Assembly (NCBI GenBank): GCA_949775045.1
Contig: OX459104.1
Coordinates: forward strand, 10,959,655-11,023,654
DNA: 64,000 nucleotides
Origin: Metridium senile
Taxonomy: Eukaryota > Cnidaria > Anthozoa > Actiniaria > Metridiidae
Direction: 5' to 3'
The notes under the pieces are model-generated. The model saw nothing but the letters and a program-made list of their open reading frames with translations, was not told the origin of the DNA and ran no database searches. Position numbers and translations under genes: made by a program. Below, piece after piece: positions 12,541-24,359 of the stretch. Numbering within the stretch: position 1 is the stretch's first letter; every line of letters starts with the position of its first letter.

Positions 12541-14103
12541 CGTAGAATAGACTCACGTTCCCTAGAAGATAAACACATTAAAGCGACGCAAAATGATCTA
12601 ACTCACAACCAAAATGACAAAATATATCGCTAGAGAATAACTCCAGATGATTTTGAATCAAAAACGATCGTATGTCTAGAGTATTACCTTGTTAGATACG
12701 ACGAAAAAGAAAGATTTTTCAAATAGTCTTTGAGCCAACTCCCAGATGTTTCAATGCAAATTAGCAAACAAGGTTTTTTCAGTGTTTGCTCATGGATCAG
12801 AAGGAACATGAATAAATTTCACTCGGTCTTTTAAAGTACTTCTTATTAGCATATTTCAACTCAAACAAAAGATATGAAATACAGCCGTCATTTTGGTTAG
12901 GTTTTCAACCAATCAGCGACGGGTATAAATGGTAAAGAGTCTAAACATTTTTCAATTGATTAAAGCAGACTATCTTTTAGTGTATGTATATATATATATA
13001 TTTTTATTAGTTGAATATGCTGATTTTAATTTTTTCTCATTTCGAAGGAGTTAACAGCCAAAACAAACAGCTATTTTAATTATTAATGTCGGGGTCATTT
13101 TTGTTTGTAGTAAGCAGGGCAAGATCAGATGCTCATTTGGTAATTTTATAATCTTATGTGAAAATAAAATGAAAACATCTTCTTTTTTTGGCATTTATTT
13201 TTTGTAATATTGAAATAGATAATCATGAAATACACTACTTCTAACGACTTGAAAATGCTTAAAACTTGGACTTGAATAAATGTTATAAATTTGGAAGTTA
13301 ATTTTCATTATCTCTAACACATGAATAATGATTTCTTGTTAAAATTTCATAGCTAAGATATCACTGTGTTGTTTGATTATAATCTTGGTTTAAAATCTAT
13401 TAGAATAAAACATTACCATATAATTTGATTATTAAACCAAAATATTTTGAATATTTTGTAAGTAAGATTGCAATTTACTGCAGATTTAACTTTAGTTTTA
13501 TAAATACAAAACAAAAAACACTTCAGAAAATAATATTTGACAAGAATAACTGACCGAATCAAAAAAAAAGTATAAAGATAAAAAATAAGTAAATATCAAT
13601 TCATTGTAATATTTAGTAACGTATAAAATAACGACAAAAAATAATACAAAAATATATGAAAAAATAAATTAAATTTTATAGCGATAACTATAATGATCAG
13701 AATTGTGCTTATAAAGAAAATGATTGTTATGATAATAAAAATGATTCTGATTACGGCAATAACACAAATCTAAAAAAATTCCGCATATATTCTGCTTTTT
13801 TTATTTAGTGTCAAGTGACATTGTAGGAACAATACGAAAAATTAAATAAAAAATATGACTGAGCGATAAGATCGTCTAAAAAGGTGTTGAAATCTTTGTG
13901 CTTTTATATATTTTAATTGCGAAAAGGATGGTTTCTATTGAATCGCACTAGCATTCTCTTCCAGGAAATACGATGTCATGACAACGTATTGTTACAGTGC
14001 TTATAACCTCAACATTACCACCAAAAAATATCATTCAATCACGATCGTCAATATATATAAGCTATAAAATATCTACAAATATGAACAGTAATATATATAT
14101 ATG

Positions 14104-14242
14104 TTATTTACCGGCTGGGAGGTCCGTATAGTGAAAAACTGCCCGAGGTCTTGGATGTACGGACCGAGGTCCGCCGAGGTCCGTACATCCAAGACCGAGG
14201 GCAGTTTTTCACTATACGGACCGACCTCTAGCCGGTAAATAA
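14104..14242. mobile_element. Near-perfect 139-bp hairpin element
   Basis: TTATTTACCGGCTGGGAGGT at the left mirrors the right end AGCCGGTAAATAA. The arms also share GTCCGTATAGTGAAAAACTG and CTTGGATGTACGGACC with only a few mismatches, and almost no loop. Related words (GTGAAAAACTGGCCCG, AGGATACCGG) recur at 15361-15471, a decayed relative. Confidence 0.8.
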
Positions 14243-15966
14243 CTTATTTTTTTTTTTTATTCTCTCTCTATTAATGTTTTTGATATTTGTACGACGCGCG
14301 GCGTTGCTTTCAAATGGCTTCCCAGTAGTTTTACTGAAAAAGAGCGGGTTGTCAGAAACCGGTTTTCATTTAGTGTGACGGCGCCTCGACAAACTTACAG
14401 AAATTTTAATGCCAAAATACTTTAAATTACTGCAGCTTTCTCCATCATTCCAAATCAAATATCGTTTAAAGAGAAAGGGTTTTGTTTATATCTCAACATC
14501 AAAGAAAGTCAAGAAACAAAAAACAAGTTTTACAAAGGATTTTAGCTGACACGAACACTGAGTGAACCAAGATGGATGTTGAAACGAGTTGAAATTCGTC
14601 GTTCTTGTGGACGTTTGCATCAAGAAAAAAGCCTACTGAAGCTTATTTTTCGATAAATGATAAGAAATAAGAAATTTAGTCGAAGTCACCGACAACTGTT
14701 GAAGGAATTAATTTGTCTGTGTCGTAATTTATGAAGAAGATGAAAGTTGAAAGCATTAGGATCGCTGACAGGACTTTGAATCAAGCAAATCGACCTTTTT
14801 CAAGATTGTTTATCCTTTTGTGTGCAGAAAAAGAAAGACAAGAACACTTCCTTACTTCAAAAACGTTGTAGTATAGACTTTGTACATAAACTTCTCGTGA
14901 ATTTATAGCACTTTAAAAGTGACTGAAAAGCAAAGACATATCTCATCAAGAAAGATAGCTCAATTCACCGCCGTGTTGTTTACAATGCAAGGAAAGATAA
15001 AAACTACAAGTATATTTTTCAACTATTATCGAGGTATGTGAACGAGCTTTATATTCTTTAGAAAATTAAAAAAAAACCTGGTGTATTATCACAACCTTTT
15101 GTGTATTCTCGTGTATTCTCTCGTGAGTTTTTGCAATATTGATTTGATTTTCTCAACTTTTTCTTATGTTTGCAAAAACAACCAATGCTCGCCATGTAGC
15201 TTTTAATTTTCTCTCAGTCGGTTATCACATTCTGTCCATTCTATCAGTGTTTTGGTCAATTCAGAATTCTAGATCTCCTACTATTTTGTTCGATAAATTA
15301 CCATAATTAACAATTACCTATTATAAAGAAGATTTTTCAAAAATTAATATCGCTGGGAAAAAAATGGTACCAACGAACAGGATACCGCGGACCGGGCAGA
15401 TCGTGAAAAACTGGCCCGCTCGCTAGCCAATCACAGCGCGCCAACCACAGGATACCGGACCGAAAAAAAAAAAATATATATATTTTTTCTTAAAAAAGAT
15501 TATAATGTGTATTTGGCTCACATCTGGATAAAATAAATATGTACACATAGATTGAACACGAAATATCTTAGCGCTCAATAATTAACCACAGGCAATTGCA
15601 AAGATACATTTTTTTTTTCTCGAACATTATTGTGAAGATTTATTTTCGGTGGCCGGCCTCGGTTGTCGAAATTGACTGAAACGTAGATATGTTCGTTAGC
15701 AGGTAAACATTTGCATAAAATGCTTAATTTATAATTAACGTACACTTACTGATTTTGAGGCAGAAAGGGATTATGGGATATATATTCTATTGAGAATATT
15801 CATGACATGTATAAAGCGATTGACACCTCACCAACGTAGTATTACGTTTTCGATTGTTAGGGGCTGTTTGTATGAAAGCGAGTTGTCGCGTAAATCGTTG
15901 TCGCCAGTCTGTTACAGAATACCGCAGAATCCTTCAATTGAAGGATATCGACAGTATATACCAATA

Positions 15967-16180
15967 ATTGGTGATTATTGCACGTTAGAAATGTTTAAGC
16001 TAGAAAAACTCGGCATCTGCCACTGCAACAAGTATGGTCTTATAACACAAACACACAAACCCGAAATAGACTATGATCATGAATAAATCGATTGCAATGC
16101 AAGAATAAATACCGACCTCCTTTGCAGGCTTCATAGTGTGGGACGCAACTTTGATTGCGGCAACGATAGTTAAGGATAGT
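15967..16180. mobile_element. Partial copy of the MITE found at 44254-44549
   Basis: Shares GATTATTGCACGTT, GGTCTTATAACACAAACAC, ATGAATAAAT and TCCTTTGCAGGCTTCATAG with GATTGCGGCAACGAT in the same order as the right part of the element at 44254-44549. Another fragment (CTCATAACACAAACACG) is at about 9090-9140. Confidence 0.65.
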
Positions 16181-16702
16181 GATCATGAGGCGGTCGGGTC
16201 CTAATGTCGCTGTAATTTAATGTGATTTATGTCGAGTTAAGATAAAAGAGGAAATTTTATAATTAAGTGACTTAAAAACGTTTTTTATAATTGACATAAT
16301 ATGAAACTTATCTTTCGCCTTACTTTTCTGGGTATTGTTATTGCACTGTAAATACATTATAATAACTTTGCATAAGAGCAACTTTAGATAGTTTAAGCAA
16401 AATTAAGGAAAAAGAAGGCTCGCGTTTGGGCAATTTAATGTGATTTTAGGCGTTTAGGGTGATGTTAGGCGACTTTAGGACCCGATGCAGGTTTTAATCA
16501 AGAGTCATTTATTGTATTTAGGACACTTCTGTAATTCACCGTAAGGTGACGTTGGTATCCTGATTAAAAATTATTTATTTATTATTATTATACCTCAGTT
16601 TTGTATCTTAATTTCCGGTCCTGTCGTTCTTTTTCTCTGTTCTTTCCATATAAGGATGTCCTTAGGGAGTCCAACGGGGATGGAACAAGGAAGAAGCTTG
16701 TT

Positions 16703-16862
16703 CGTATCAAAGATATGCCTATTGTTCTGTTGAAATCTCAACGTGTTAAAACAAAAAAAATCTCGCGCGATAATCAAAGTATTTTGTTACTTCTCAACTA
16801 CAATATCATATATGTTTATGGTATTGTTCTCAAGATTGCATACGGTATTTCTGATAAGGTAA
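16703..16862. repeat. Dispersed repeat, copy 1
   Basis: Shares CGTATCAAAGATATGCC, ATTGTTCTGTT, AATCTCAAC, TACTTCTCA and AGATTGCATACGGTAT in collinear order with 49078-49262. No domain recognised; the open frame across it is not convincing. Confidence 0.6.
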
Positions 16863-17332
16863 AGAAATTATTTTACACACATTGGAACACACTAGGGTAC
16901 AAAGGGACATGTATAGCGAGGTGTCCAAGGGGATTTCTTAGGGACAAGGAGAAGGGAATTAGAATTTGAATATAAGCTGGTACGTAATGGATATACCCAT
17001 GAAAACGAGACATTGCAGACCATTATTTAACATATGTGACGGTCTGGGACAAATGAGTTACGGTAGCCTGGACTCTGCGTATCACACTAATATTTAGAAT
17101 GACAGAGGGGTGGGATGCGCTTTATACCTCAAATGTTATAAAATAGATGACATTTCTCCTGCTAGATTTTACACTAACCTATAATTTCTGGTATAGTTTT
17201 TGGTTACAACAATCGAATGAAAATTTGGGGTTGCTATCGGTAAAATCCTTAGACATGTACAATCACAGGAGATCAAACCATTTGAAGCAGATGAGATGTT
17301 TGTTAAGCTAAATTCGATGAAGAAAAAGTTAA

Positions 17333-17528
17333 ATGGCCCATTTACAATAGCAATTTTGTCGCACGACAAGAGCTGTGATTTCAATGGCGATTTTATCGCA
17401 GCTTTGTCGCCGCATTTTCAAAAACGCTTGAGTTTAGGAGTCAACGTGGCGTTGCCAAATCTGCGATAAAGTCGCCATTTAAATCGCAGCTCTTGTCGCG
17501 AGACAAAATTTGCTAGTGTAAACGGACC
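17333..17528. mobile_element. MITE with TTAA target duplication
   Basis: Flanked by TTAA on both sides (17329-17332 and 17529-17532). The ends are ATGGCCCATTTACAATAGCA and TGCTAGTGTAAACGGACC reversed; inner arms pair through TTGTCGCACGACAAGAGCTG and CAGCTCTTGTCGCGAGACA. TTAA duplication is typical of piggyBac- or Kolobok-type mobilisation. It lies about 250 bp past the end of ependymin-related copy A. Confidence 0.75.
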
Positions 17529-17707
17529 TTAACATGCGTAGCCGTTGGAGAGATCAAAACAACAAACATACTCAAATAATATATAACGTGCTCGATCTAG
17601 GCGGAACTGAATAGAAATTAGTACGTACGTTACCCCCGTTAAATCAGAGATATTCAAAAAAACTTTAAAAATAGACAATTTAATAGCCATTAATTTAATG
17701 CTCTCGA

Positions 17708-17713
17708 TTTTAT
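17708..17713 (-). terminator. Poly(A) signal of ependymin-related copy A
   Basis: AATAAA on the minus strand about 70 bp after the TAG stop. The matching position in copy B also has AATAAA. Confidence 0.6.
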
Positions 17714-17782
17714 TCAATCCAACAAATTATTTCACATAACATGTCCAATCGTTAGATCCTGGGATAGACTCGCTTGATCAGT

Positions 17783-20700
17783 CTAAAATCCTATGTTTGC
17801 TAGGTTTTCAAAAATACCACCTGCTGACCTACGTTGACGGCTAGGTGCTTCTGGTATTTCCATACAAGGACCGGCTGGTTTTGTGAACGCTTCATCATCA
17901 TTGCCAACGGTTACGTCAGTCATACTGCAAAAAAAACAAAAATAAGGAACAATTTGAAAAAGCTTATCGAAAGAGATGTCATTCCAAGTATATAGACAAT
18001 TAAAAGCATTCCACAAACTACGAGACGAGGGTTGGTGCCAGAAGTGAAGGAAAGTATAAGTGCGCACACCAATATCTAAAATATTGTCTTAGGCCCTTTC
18101 CAGCTAGAGGTCACGTGATTCATCTACTCCATTAGCTGTGCCAAAATGATGTCCAGAAATGATGTCGACATTATTAAAAAATCAAAATTCAATATGCCAG
18201 TCTTGATTCTAAATATATAAAAAGCAACGAATATGAAATGTGATATTTTATAAGGATTTGTATGGGATATATAATTGCAGTTTTATTTTTCGATACGAAT
18301 CCTTAGGAAATGTTTTTTAAAAAGATTTCAACTTTGTGCTAATTTTGATTTACTCTTTCAATATCTGGACAACTTTTTGGCACAGCTGATGGATCTAAGC
18401 TAAGTGTGATCACGTGACCTCTAGCTGTAAAGAACCTAGTTGACAAAGGCAACATATATTTCTTATTTCTTTTGCGCTATAGAGTGTTCTTGTAACCTAA
18501 TTTGAAAGCCTTTTTCAAACTAGGTGTACGCTCAGCAATTAGTTCTACCGTAATGAAATGGTTTGTTACCATAGCAACCTATGTCAAATAGTTTTCTTTC
18601 TGTCAACGTTTGGAAATACAGATATACTATAATTTCATTGCTCAACATTTTAGAAATAAATGTATGCTCTTAACCCCTTTTTGTCTTAAAATAACTTATA
18701 ACTCCTTATCTTATGGAATGACCTATTGACCTTGAACAACTTTTTTAAATATACGTATGCTTATATACGTTTCTTTTTAACATACTCCTGTGTATATATT
18801 TATATATACGCGTATTACTTTTTTTGACAAAGGTGTGTTCCTTTTATTCCTTTCTGTCTTGGAATTAACCTGAGTGTCAGGCTCTCGGGATAGGGAGGGT
18901 AAAGAGAGGAGAGGGATATATGGAAAAAGGTAGAGCCTTTTCCTCTCTCCTGCTCTTCTCCCCAGTTTACCTCAAAAGGCCTGATCCTCAGGTAATCTTG
19001 AAATGGACTAAAAAACCTGATCTGCGTCCGATTTCTCCATCACGTTTTTTATGAGCGTTCTTTTTTCAAAGCGTATTTAATTTGTTAAATCGCCGTGGAC
19101 ATTCTCTTGTAGTTAAGTGTACACATACCTGACATAAGTTATGTGATTGTCGCTCCCAATCTTGGAAAGAGATAATGCACTGGTAAACACACAGTCGGCC
19201 TGGGTAGCGGTAACGATGAATTTGGCTGGGAATGAAACATATAACTTTGAGTTGACAGACATAATCGCTAGTGATATATAAGTAGCAGCGTATCTGCAAC
19301 TAGACGCCGTTTCGGCGTGTACTCGCTGCGATAGCAATGTGATTATTCATCTGCACCGTGTTGAAATATCAAGAAATGAAAGAACATTTGGAGCTGGTTT
19401 CTAGACCGTTACTGCGTCTTTATTTGCATGCGTGTTGTTCATTTTTTTTGTTTTTGAGATGCTAGTCCGTACGTTTACGCCGAATGATCTATGCGTGAAC
19501 CACCACTTGCCTCTTCTGCAGGCAACTCTTGACTTTGGGCTTCCTGTGGCAGGAGAAAAGGTGGGGGAGGGAGTGAGGGAGAGAGAATAACACAAGGAGA
19601 TATTGGACTTCGGTGTACTCATCTTTAAGTTTTTATGAACCTATGAGGTACTGAAAACTCTGGGAGTGTTTTTATTAAATGTTTGCTTTTTAATGACAAT
19701 CGGTGCAACCTTTTTATAGGAATTCTACTAGGTTCGCGATCACGGGATCGAGTCGCATGACAATCATTAATTACACACTATGAATCTACTCTTATAGTAA
19801 ACAAACTTAGCAAGATCTTACTTTAGTAATGTTTACTGATGTAGTAGAATCATTTGTAACATAGTCTACGATATCACTCTGCTTTTAATGAAATATTTTA
19901 CTAATTCTTACAATTTACAACATAAACGTGATATTAAAGCTCATTAGCACTATGAATGATAAGACGAAGAAAATGAGTAAATCTCCAAGTTCAAATAAAA
20001 TTGCTTCTTTAGTCCAGTACAGAATTAATACAATAAAAATAGTTACTATGTTTACCACAAGAAGTCCTTTTATTGGTAAGAAACGGTTTTCTTTCGAGCT
20101 CAGTGTAGTCGCCTGTCAGCTTTTTCAAATACGGCAGACCTTGTCGATTTAATTCCTTCGAGGTTATCCTGTCAATATTCTGATTCAATTCTTCATCTTT
20201 TTTGCTCTTCTATCCATTAAAGTCATCGTTTTCTGTATTTGTCATGTTATTTGGCAGTTGAGTCACATTTTCAATACGTTGTATAGTCAGTATTCGATAG
20301 CTCGTATGATGGGTATCATTCTCAGAATTTCCCATGGTATATTCCTATACTGATTCCTTTGAATTCGCGAAACGACCCATTACGAAATATACGCTTGAAA
20401 CCATCTTTTAGTAGGGTCTATTGCGAATAGCGTGTGAATTTGTGTGAAGATCTAGCGTTTGAAGTACTTCTCTAGCCATTTTGATCCATTTTAAAACATT
20501 ACGTAATGCTATTACGGTGCACGTGCTTGCCGATTTGTGATTGGTTAAAAGTTCGACACTGACTAACGAAGAACCACGAAACTCGTTGCATTTTATACCT
20601 CGCTTGCTGACGCAGCGAGTAATGAGTGAATATAATATATGGAAGCAGTGATTTACCACAGGGAGCCTGGCTTTGTGTCGCTTTTATATGAAATAAATTA

Positions 20701-23700
20701 TACAATGAAATAAAAACTATTATAATCATGAGAGCCTTTGGGTTTCCTGTGCTGTATTTAATCCTTAGAGTTTCCGGTAATGGATTAGCGTTACTGACCT
20801 GTGTGTGCCGTTGGTAACTTGAGAGCGCATTAGCGTAACGTATTAGAGTAACGCACACCCAATATTCTGTGTGTTTATTGGGTGTGCGTTACACTAATAC
20901 GTGAGGTTTGAATTTCAAAGTGCTCTCAAGTTACCAACGGCTACACACTATACTGATTACCGGAAACTCTAAGGATTAAATACAGCACAGGAAACCCAAA
21001 GGCTCTCATGATTATAATAGATTTTATTTCATTGTATAATTTATTTCATATAAAAGCGACACAAAGCCGGGCTCCCTGTGGATTTACTCGGATATTTTAT
21101 TTAAAACTACTATTCGGTAGTTCAGTGTTCTTTTCTTTCTTTTCTAAACTCTCCTTCACTCGATCTTTTTCTTTTCTTTGTCTCCTATTTTTCTTTCTAT
21201 TTTTTTCTATTTTCCTTTCATGTAACACGTGATATTTGGTTTATTTAAAAGAGTATATTTTACTCGGGACATCTTTTACGACACTGACAGTACATTATAA
21301 TGCGTAGTTTTCAATTCACAGTACAACTGATATGCAGTATAATAAAATTCGTATCGCAAATTCGTTCTTTGTTTCATTCAAGCAATGATCACAATATAAC
21401 CCAATTGAAGGCGAATGAATGGATGACGAGGGCACGGATGGCAACTTTGTTTTGGGAAAACATTGAAATGGTATATTTGATATCACCCACTTCTCTTTTG
21501 TTTTTTAAGTTACAAACTGTGAATTAAAAGATCCACCAAGTTTTCATGCACTCATCTTACCTCCCTGTTCTACTCCAGCGTATCTGTTGACATCTAGAGA
21601 ATTGGCTCCTGTTCCAATGCGTCCACCGTTCACCAGTTGGGATCCCTTTGGCAGTTCCATTGGCTTGAAGTCTCCTTTGATTTTACTAGAATAGCACTTG
21701 CCATCAGATACGACGAATTGTTTTCCCTGCAACAATAAAACATAATAGCTAAACCTTTATCAGATTTTATATAGTTTAATAATTTTTGATTTTGTAATCA
21801 CTAGAAACCCTGCAAGAGTGCAATTAATTCCTAAATTGCATCATTTTGAGCTCTAAATCGCACCTTTTTAAGCTATGGAATCATTTTAAAAACAACTTAT
21901 CACAGATGCCATTGTTTTAACCAATCAAATCAAAGATTTAAAGAAGCCACTTTAGCAATACATCCGAAATATCTTAAATTAGGTATGGCAAAGGGAGCAT
22001 AGTTTGAGAAAGGCTATAGTAATATATGGCCATGCAACTTACATATCAATCACATAAAAACACGCAAAACTAGGTTAATTCATTATGAACCCGGTATCGA
22101 AATATGACTTTAGGCTTTTAACAGTGAGCACGATATAATTAATCTAGCTATACAGTACCTCTTCGTAAAACTGGAAGACAATGTATGCCTTTCCTTCGTG
22201 AGCTCCATCCATGCGAATGCGCTTATTGATACCATCGTACCACATTTTACCAGCCATGATATTAGAGTTGCCTGTGTTTATGTTATAGTTGAACTAAAAA
22301 AATAAACAGGATACTGTTTTATGATGATGATGATGACAGTGATGACCCTTACGACGATCACGACAACATCAAACAGTACTACTGCGATGATAGTAATCCA
22401 ATGAAGATGATGCTAATTGCATGGTGATTACGATGATAATGATGGTGGTGTTAGACGGTGATGATTGTGACCATAATGTTAACGATGAAGACGACAATGA
22501 TAACGGAAACTATAGCAATAATGAAAACGATCGATAACAAAAGCAATAACGAAAGTGAAAACGATAACAAAACAATGACAATACAGACATCTAAACTACG
22601 ATAACGATAGAGATGGAATCAATTAAACGATAACAAAAGCGAGAACGATAAAGCGTGATAACGAAAGCGATAATGATAGCTATGACGGTAACGATAATGA
22701 TAACAACAGATGATAGTACAGTAAATGTGCATTATTGATTTTGCGAATTATGTGAGGAATACTATACCACACTGAAGGCCCCTGTCAATTGTTGAGGTGG
22801 TTCTGTGAAATAAAAACAGATATTGAAACAATCGAAGTTAACGTATGCTCGTGAGAGATGTGATGGTCTAGTGGTTGGTGAAACCAACTGTAGAGTTGTA
22901 AAGCGCTATGATCATTGGGAATATACTTATAGCGCTATCAAATGTGGTATATTATCATATGGTCGGTAAAACTTTGCACGATACAGCATTGCAGATATGC
23001 ACGGGCTCAATGCTAACACGTTTTGTGGTTAGTAGTGCAGGCTTAGTTGCGAAAGATTTACCTAGATATGGAGATAATTTAAACTTTCTACTTAGTTCTC
23101 TCACGGAAAAAAACTTCTTTTGACCCAAAATATCTCGCAAAAGAGAGCGGGAACCGCCCTTTTTTATTTTAGATATTGAAGGAGAAAAGTGTTCATGTTG
23201 AACATCCACACACACTTTTTTTGACAACAATATCATTGCGGAAAACAGTCTAACGGCAAAAACTTTCTAGAGGGTCAATTTTAGGGAGACGTTTTAAGCA
23301 TACTTAATTCGACATTTTTTCATTAAAGTTGCAAGTACGTAGTTATACAATATTACTTAAATTAAGTTCATTTGCACTTTTCTAAAAAATCTTTACCCTA
23401 CACACAATATAGTTAACTATACACACACAGAATACTCAAGCCAAAGTTTCCGGTTAGTATAAGCCAATCAGAAGCGTTTTTATCACAGTTCCAAAAGTTC
23501 CAAAATTGTATCGTTCGAGTGAGTTGTTTCCCGTGTTAAACTTCTATAAATACGTCCTTAACCTGGCTTTACAATCAAAAATCATATGTTCCTTGGACAA
23601 CAAAAGTTTTCGGCTGCTCTGTTAGCATTACAAAAGAATGATAACAAAACGCGACTGTCTAAAAGTAACCAAAATCGTTGCTGTCTCGAGGCGCCATTTT

Positions 23701-24248
23701 GGAACTGTGCGTTTTGACAAACAATCCTTTACGCGCTTCGAAGCGAGATCACCTGGTTGGATATGGGTCGGTCGAAGGACAACATATCAACAGCTATTTT
23801 AATGTATACTCAGATTAGGAACTCAAATTAACATTTAACATCTGTCTTAATGTGACTATCTTAAAATATTATATTCTTTCGAGAAAAGGCATCTTTTTCA
23901 TTGGAATTTTCGGTTACAATCATAACAGTCAACAGAACCATATTGATTAGGTCAAGTAGCATGAAAACAAGAATGGGCATCCCCTCTTATTATTATTACA
24001 TATTTTAAACGTCTATGATTCACTGAAACAACCATACATAATTTGAGACCGATGTGATTGCTACTTAAATTTTAAGTGAAAACACTTAAGCTTAGCTATC
24101 TTCTCAAGTGACGATTTTGAAAAAAGCCCCCCCCCCCCCCCCCAAAAAAAACACTCAATTTAATTTCTTATTAAAAGTTATACTTACTGCAAACATCGGC
24201 AAAGGTTGATGCAACCATAAGTAGAATTCCAGCCAAAATTGTCTTCAT
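17783..24248 (-). CDS. Ependymin-related secreted protein, copy A (211 aa, six exons)
   Basis: Joined coding exons on the minus strand are 24248-24188, 22802-22768, 22293-22159, 21726-21561, 19225-19129 and 17924-17783 (stop TAG). Intron phases are 1, 0, 0, 1, 2 and the total is 636 bp. The protein starts with a signal peptide (MKTILAGILLMVASTFA), then CKPPQQLTGAFSV, a conserved ependymin-type start. It continues with KMWYDGINKRIRMDG, a long exon with GKCYSSKIKGDF and NGGRIGTGANSLDVNRYAG, then TQADCVF and a C-terminal PCMEIPEAPS. The four cysteines in the mature part fit the paired-cysteine pattern of the family. Ependymin-related proteins are secreted or lysosomal lipid- and calcium-binding glycoproteins; the role in this animal is unknown. 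The tail carries RQRR followed by SAGGIFENLANIGF, a possible furin-type cleavage site. The gene is a tandem paralogue of the one at 37131-43333, with the same phases. The family assignment is mine from motifs and exon structure. Confidence 0.92.
18088..18440. mobile_element. Foldback element in intron 5 of ependymin-related copy A
   Basis: CAGCTAGAGGTCACGTGAT at the left mirrors ATCACGTGACCTCTAGCTG at the right; TAGCTGTGCCAAAA mirrors TTTTGGCACAGCTGA. The centre is AT-rich and noncoding. Absent from the matching intron of copy B. Confidence 0.75.
18861..19003. repeat. Imperfect inverted repeat
   Basis: AATTAACCTGAGTGTCAGGC mirrors GCCTGATCCTCAGGTAATC around purine/pyrimidine-rich arms (AGAGAGGAGAGGG and CCTCTCTCCTGC). 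Confidence 0.5.
20657..21081. mobile_element. 425-bp palindromic MITE with ATTTAC target duplication
   Basis: Arms of about 210 bp (from CACAGGGAGCCTGGC at the left to GCCGGGCTCCCTGTGG at the right) are nearly identical and inverted, around a centre reading CACACCCAATATTCTGTGTG. It is flanked by ATTTAC at 20651-20656 and 21082-21087. The matching intron of copy B reads GGAAGCAGTTATTTACTCGG at about 38633, which is the unoccupied site. Confidence 0.88.
22320..22715. repeat. Degenerate GATAACGA-type repeat in intron 2 of copy A
   Basis: Interrupted ATGATGATG, GATAACGA and AACGATAAC words. It occupies the same intron as the much larger AACGAT array of copy B. Confidence 0.6.
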
Positions 24249-24344
24249 CTCGCTAGCTGTGCTGTTTCGTCAACGGTTATGCTTATAGATCTCCAAACGT
24301 ACCAAATGTATGTCTTCAGTGATTTACCACAGTCCGCTTTAGTA

Positions 24345-24352
24345 TATTTATA
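24345..24352 (-). promoter_or_regulatory. TATA box of ependymin-related copy A
   Basis: TATAAATA on the minus strand, about 97 bp upstream of the ATG at 24248. It sits in a block of about 150 bp (24250-24420) that is almost identical to the upstream block of copy B. Confidence 0.7.
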
Positions 24353-24359
24353 CTGTTCT

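Larger units (their letters stand above)
12541..17328. other. Upstream region of the tetraspanin; no coding gene recognised
   Basis: Very AT-rich DNA from 12.6 to 14.1 kb with no open frame of note. It should hold the noncoding first exon and promoter of the tetraspanin, but I cannot place them. From 14.1 kb it is filled with inverted-repeat elements and dispersed repeats. Confidence 0.5.

Noticed and set aside
16601..16969. 122-codon frame MYLNFRSCRSFS...
   Set aside because: Overlaps a dispersed repeat that recurs at 49078-49262 with frame-breaking differences.
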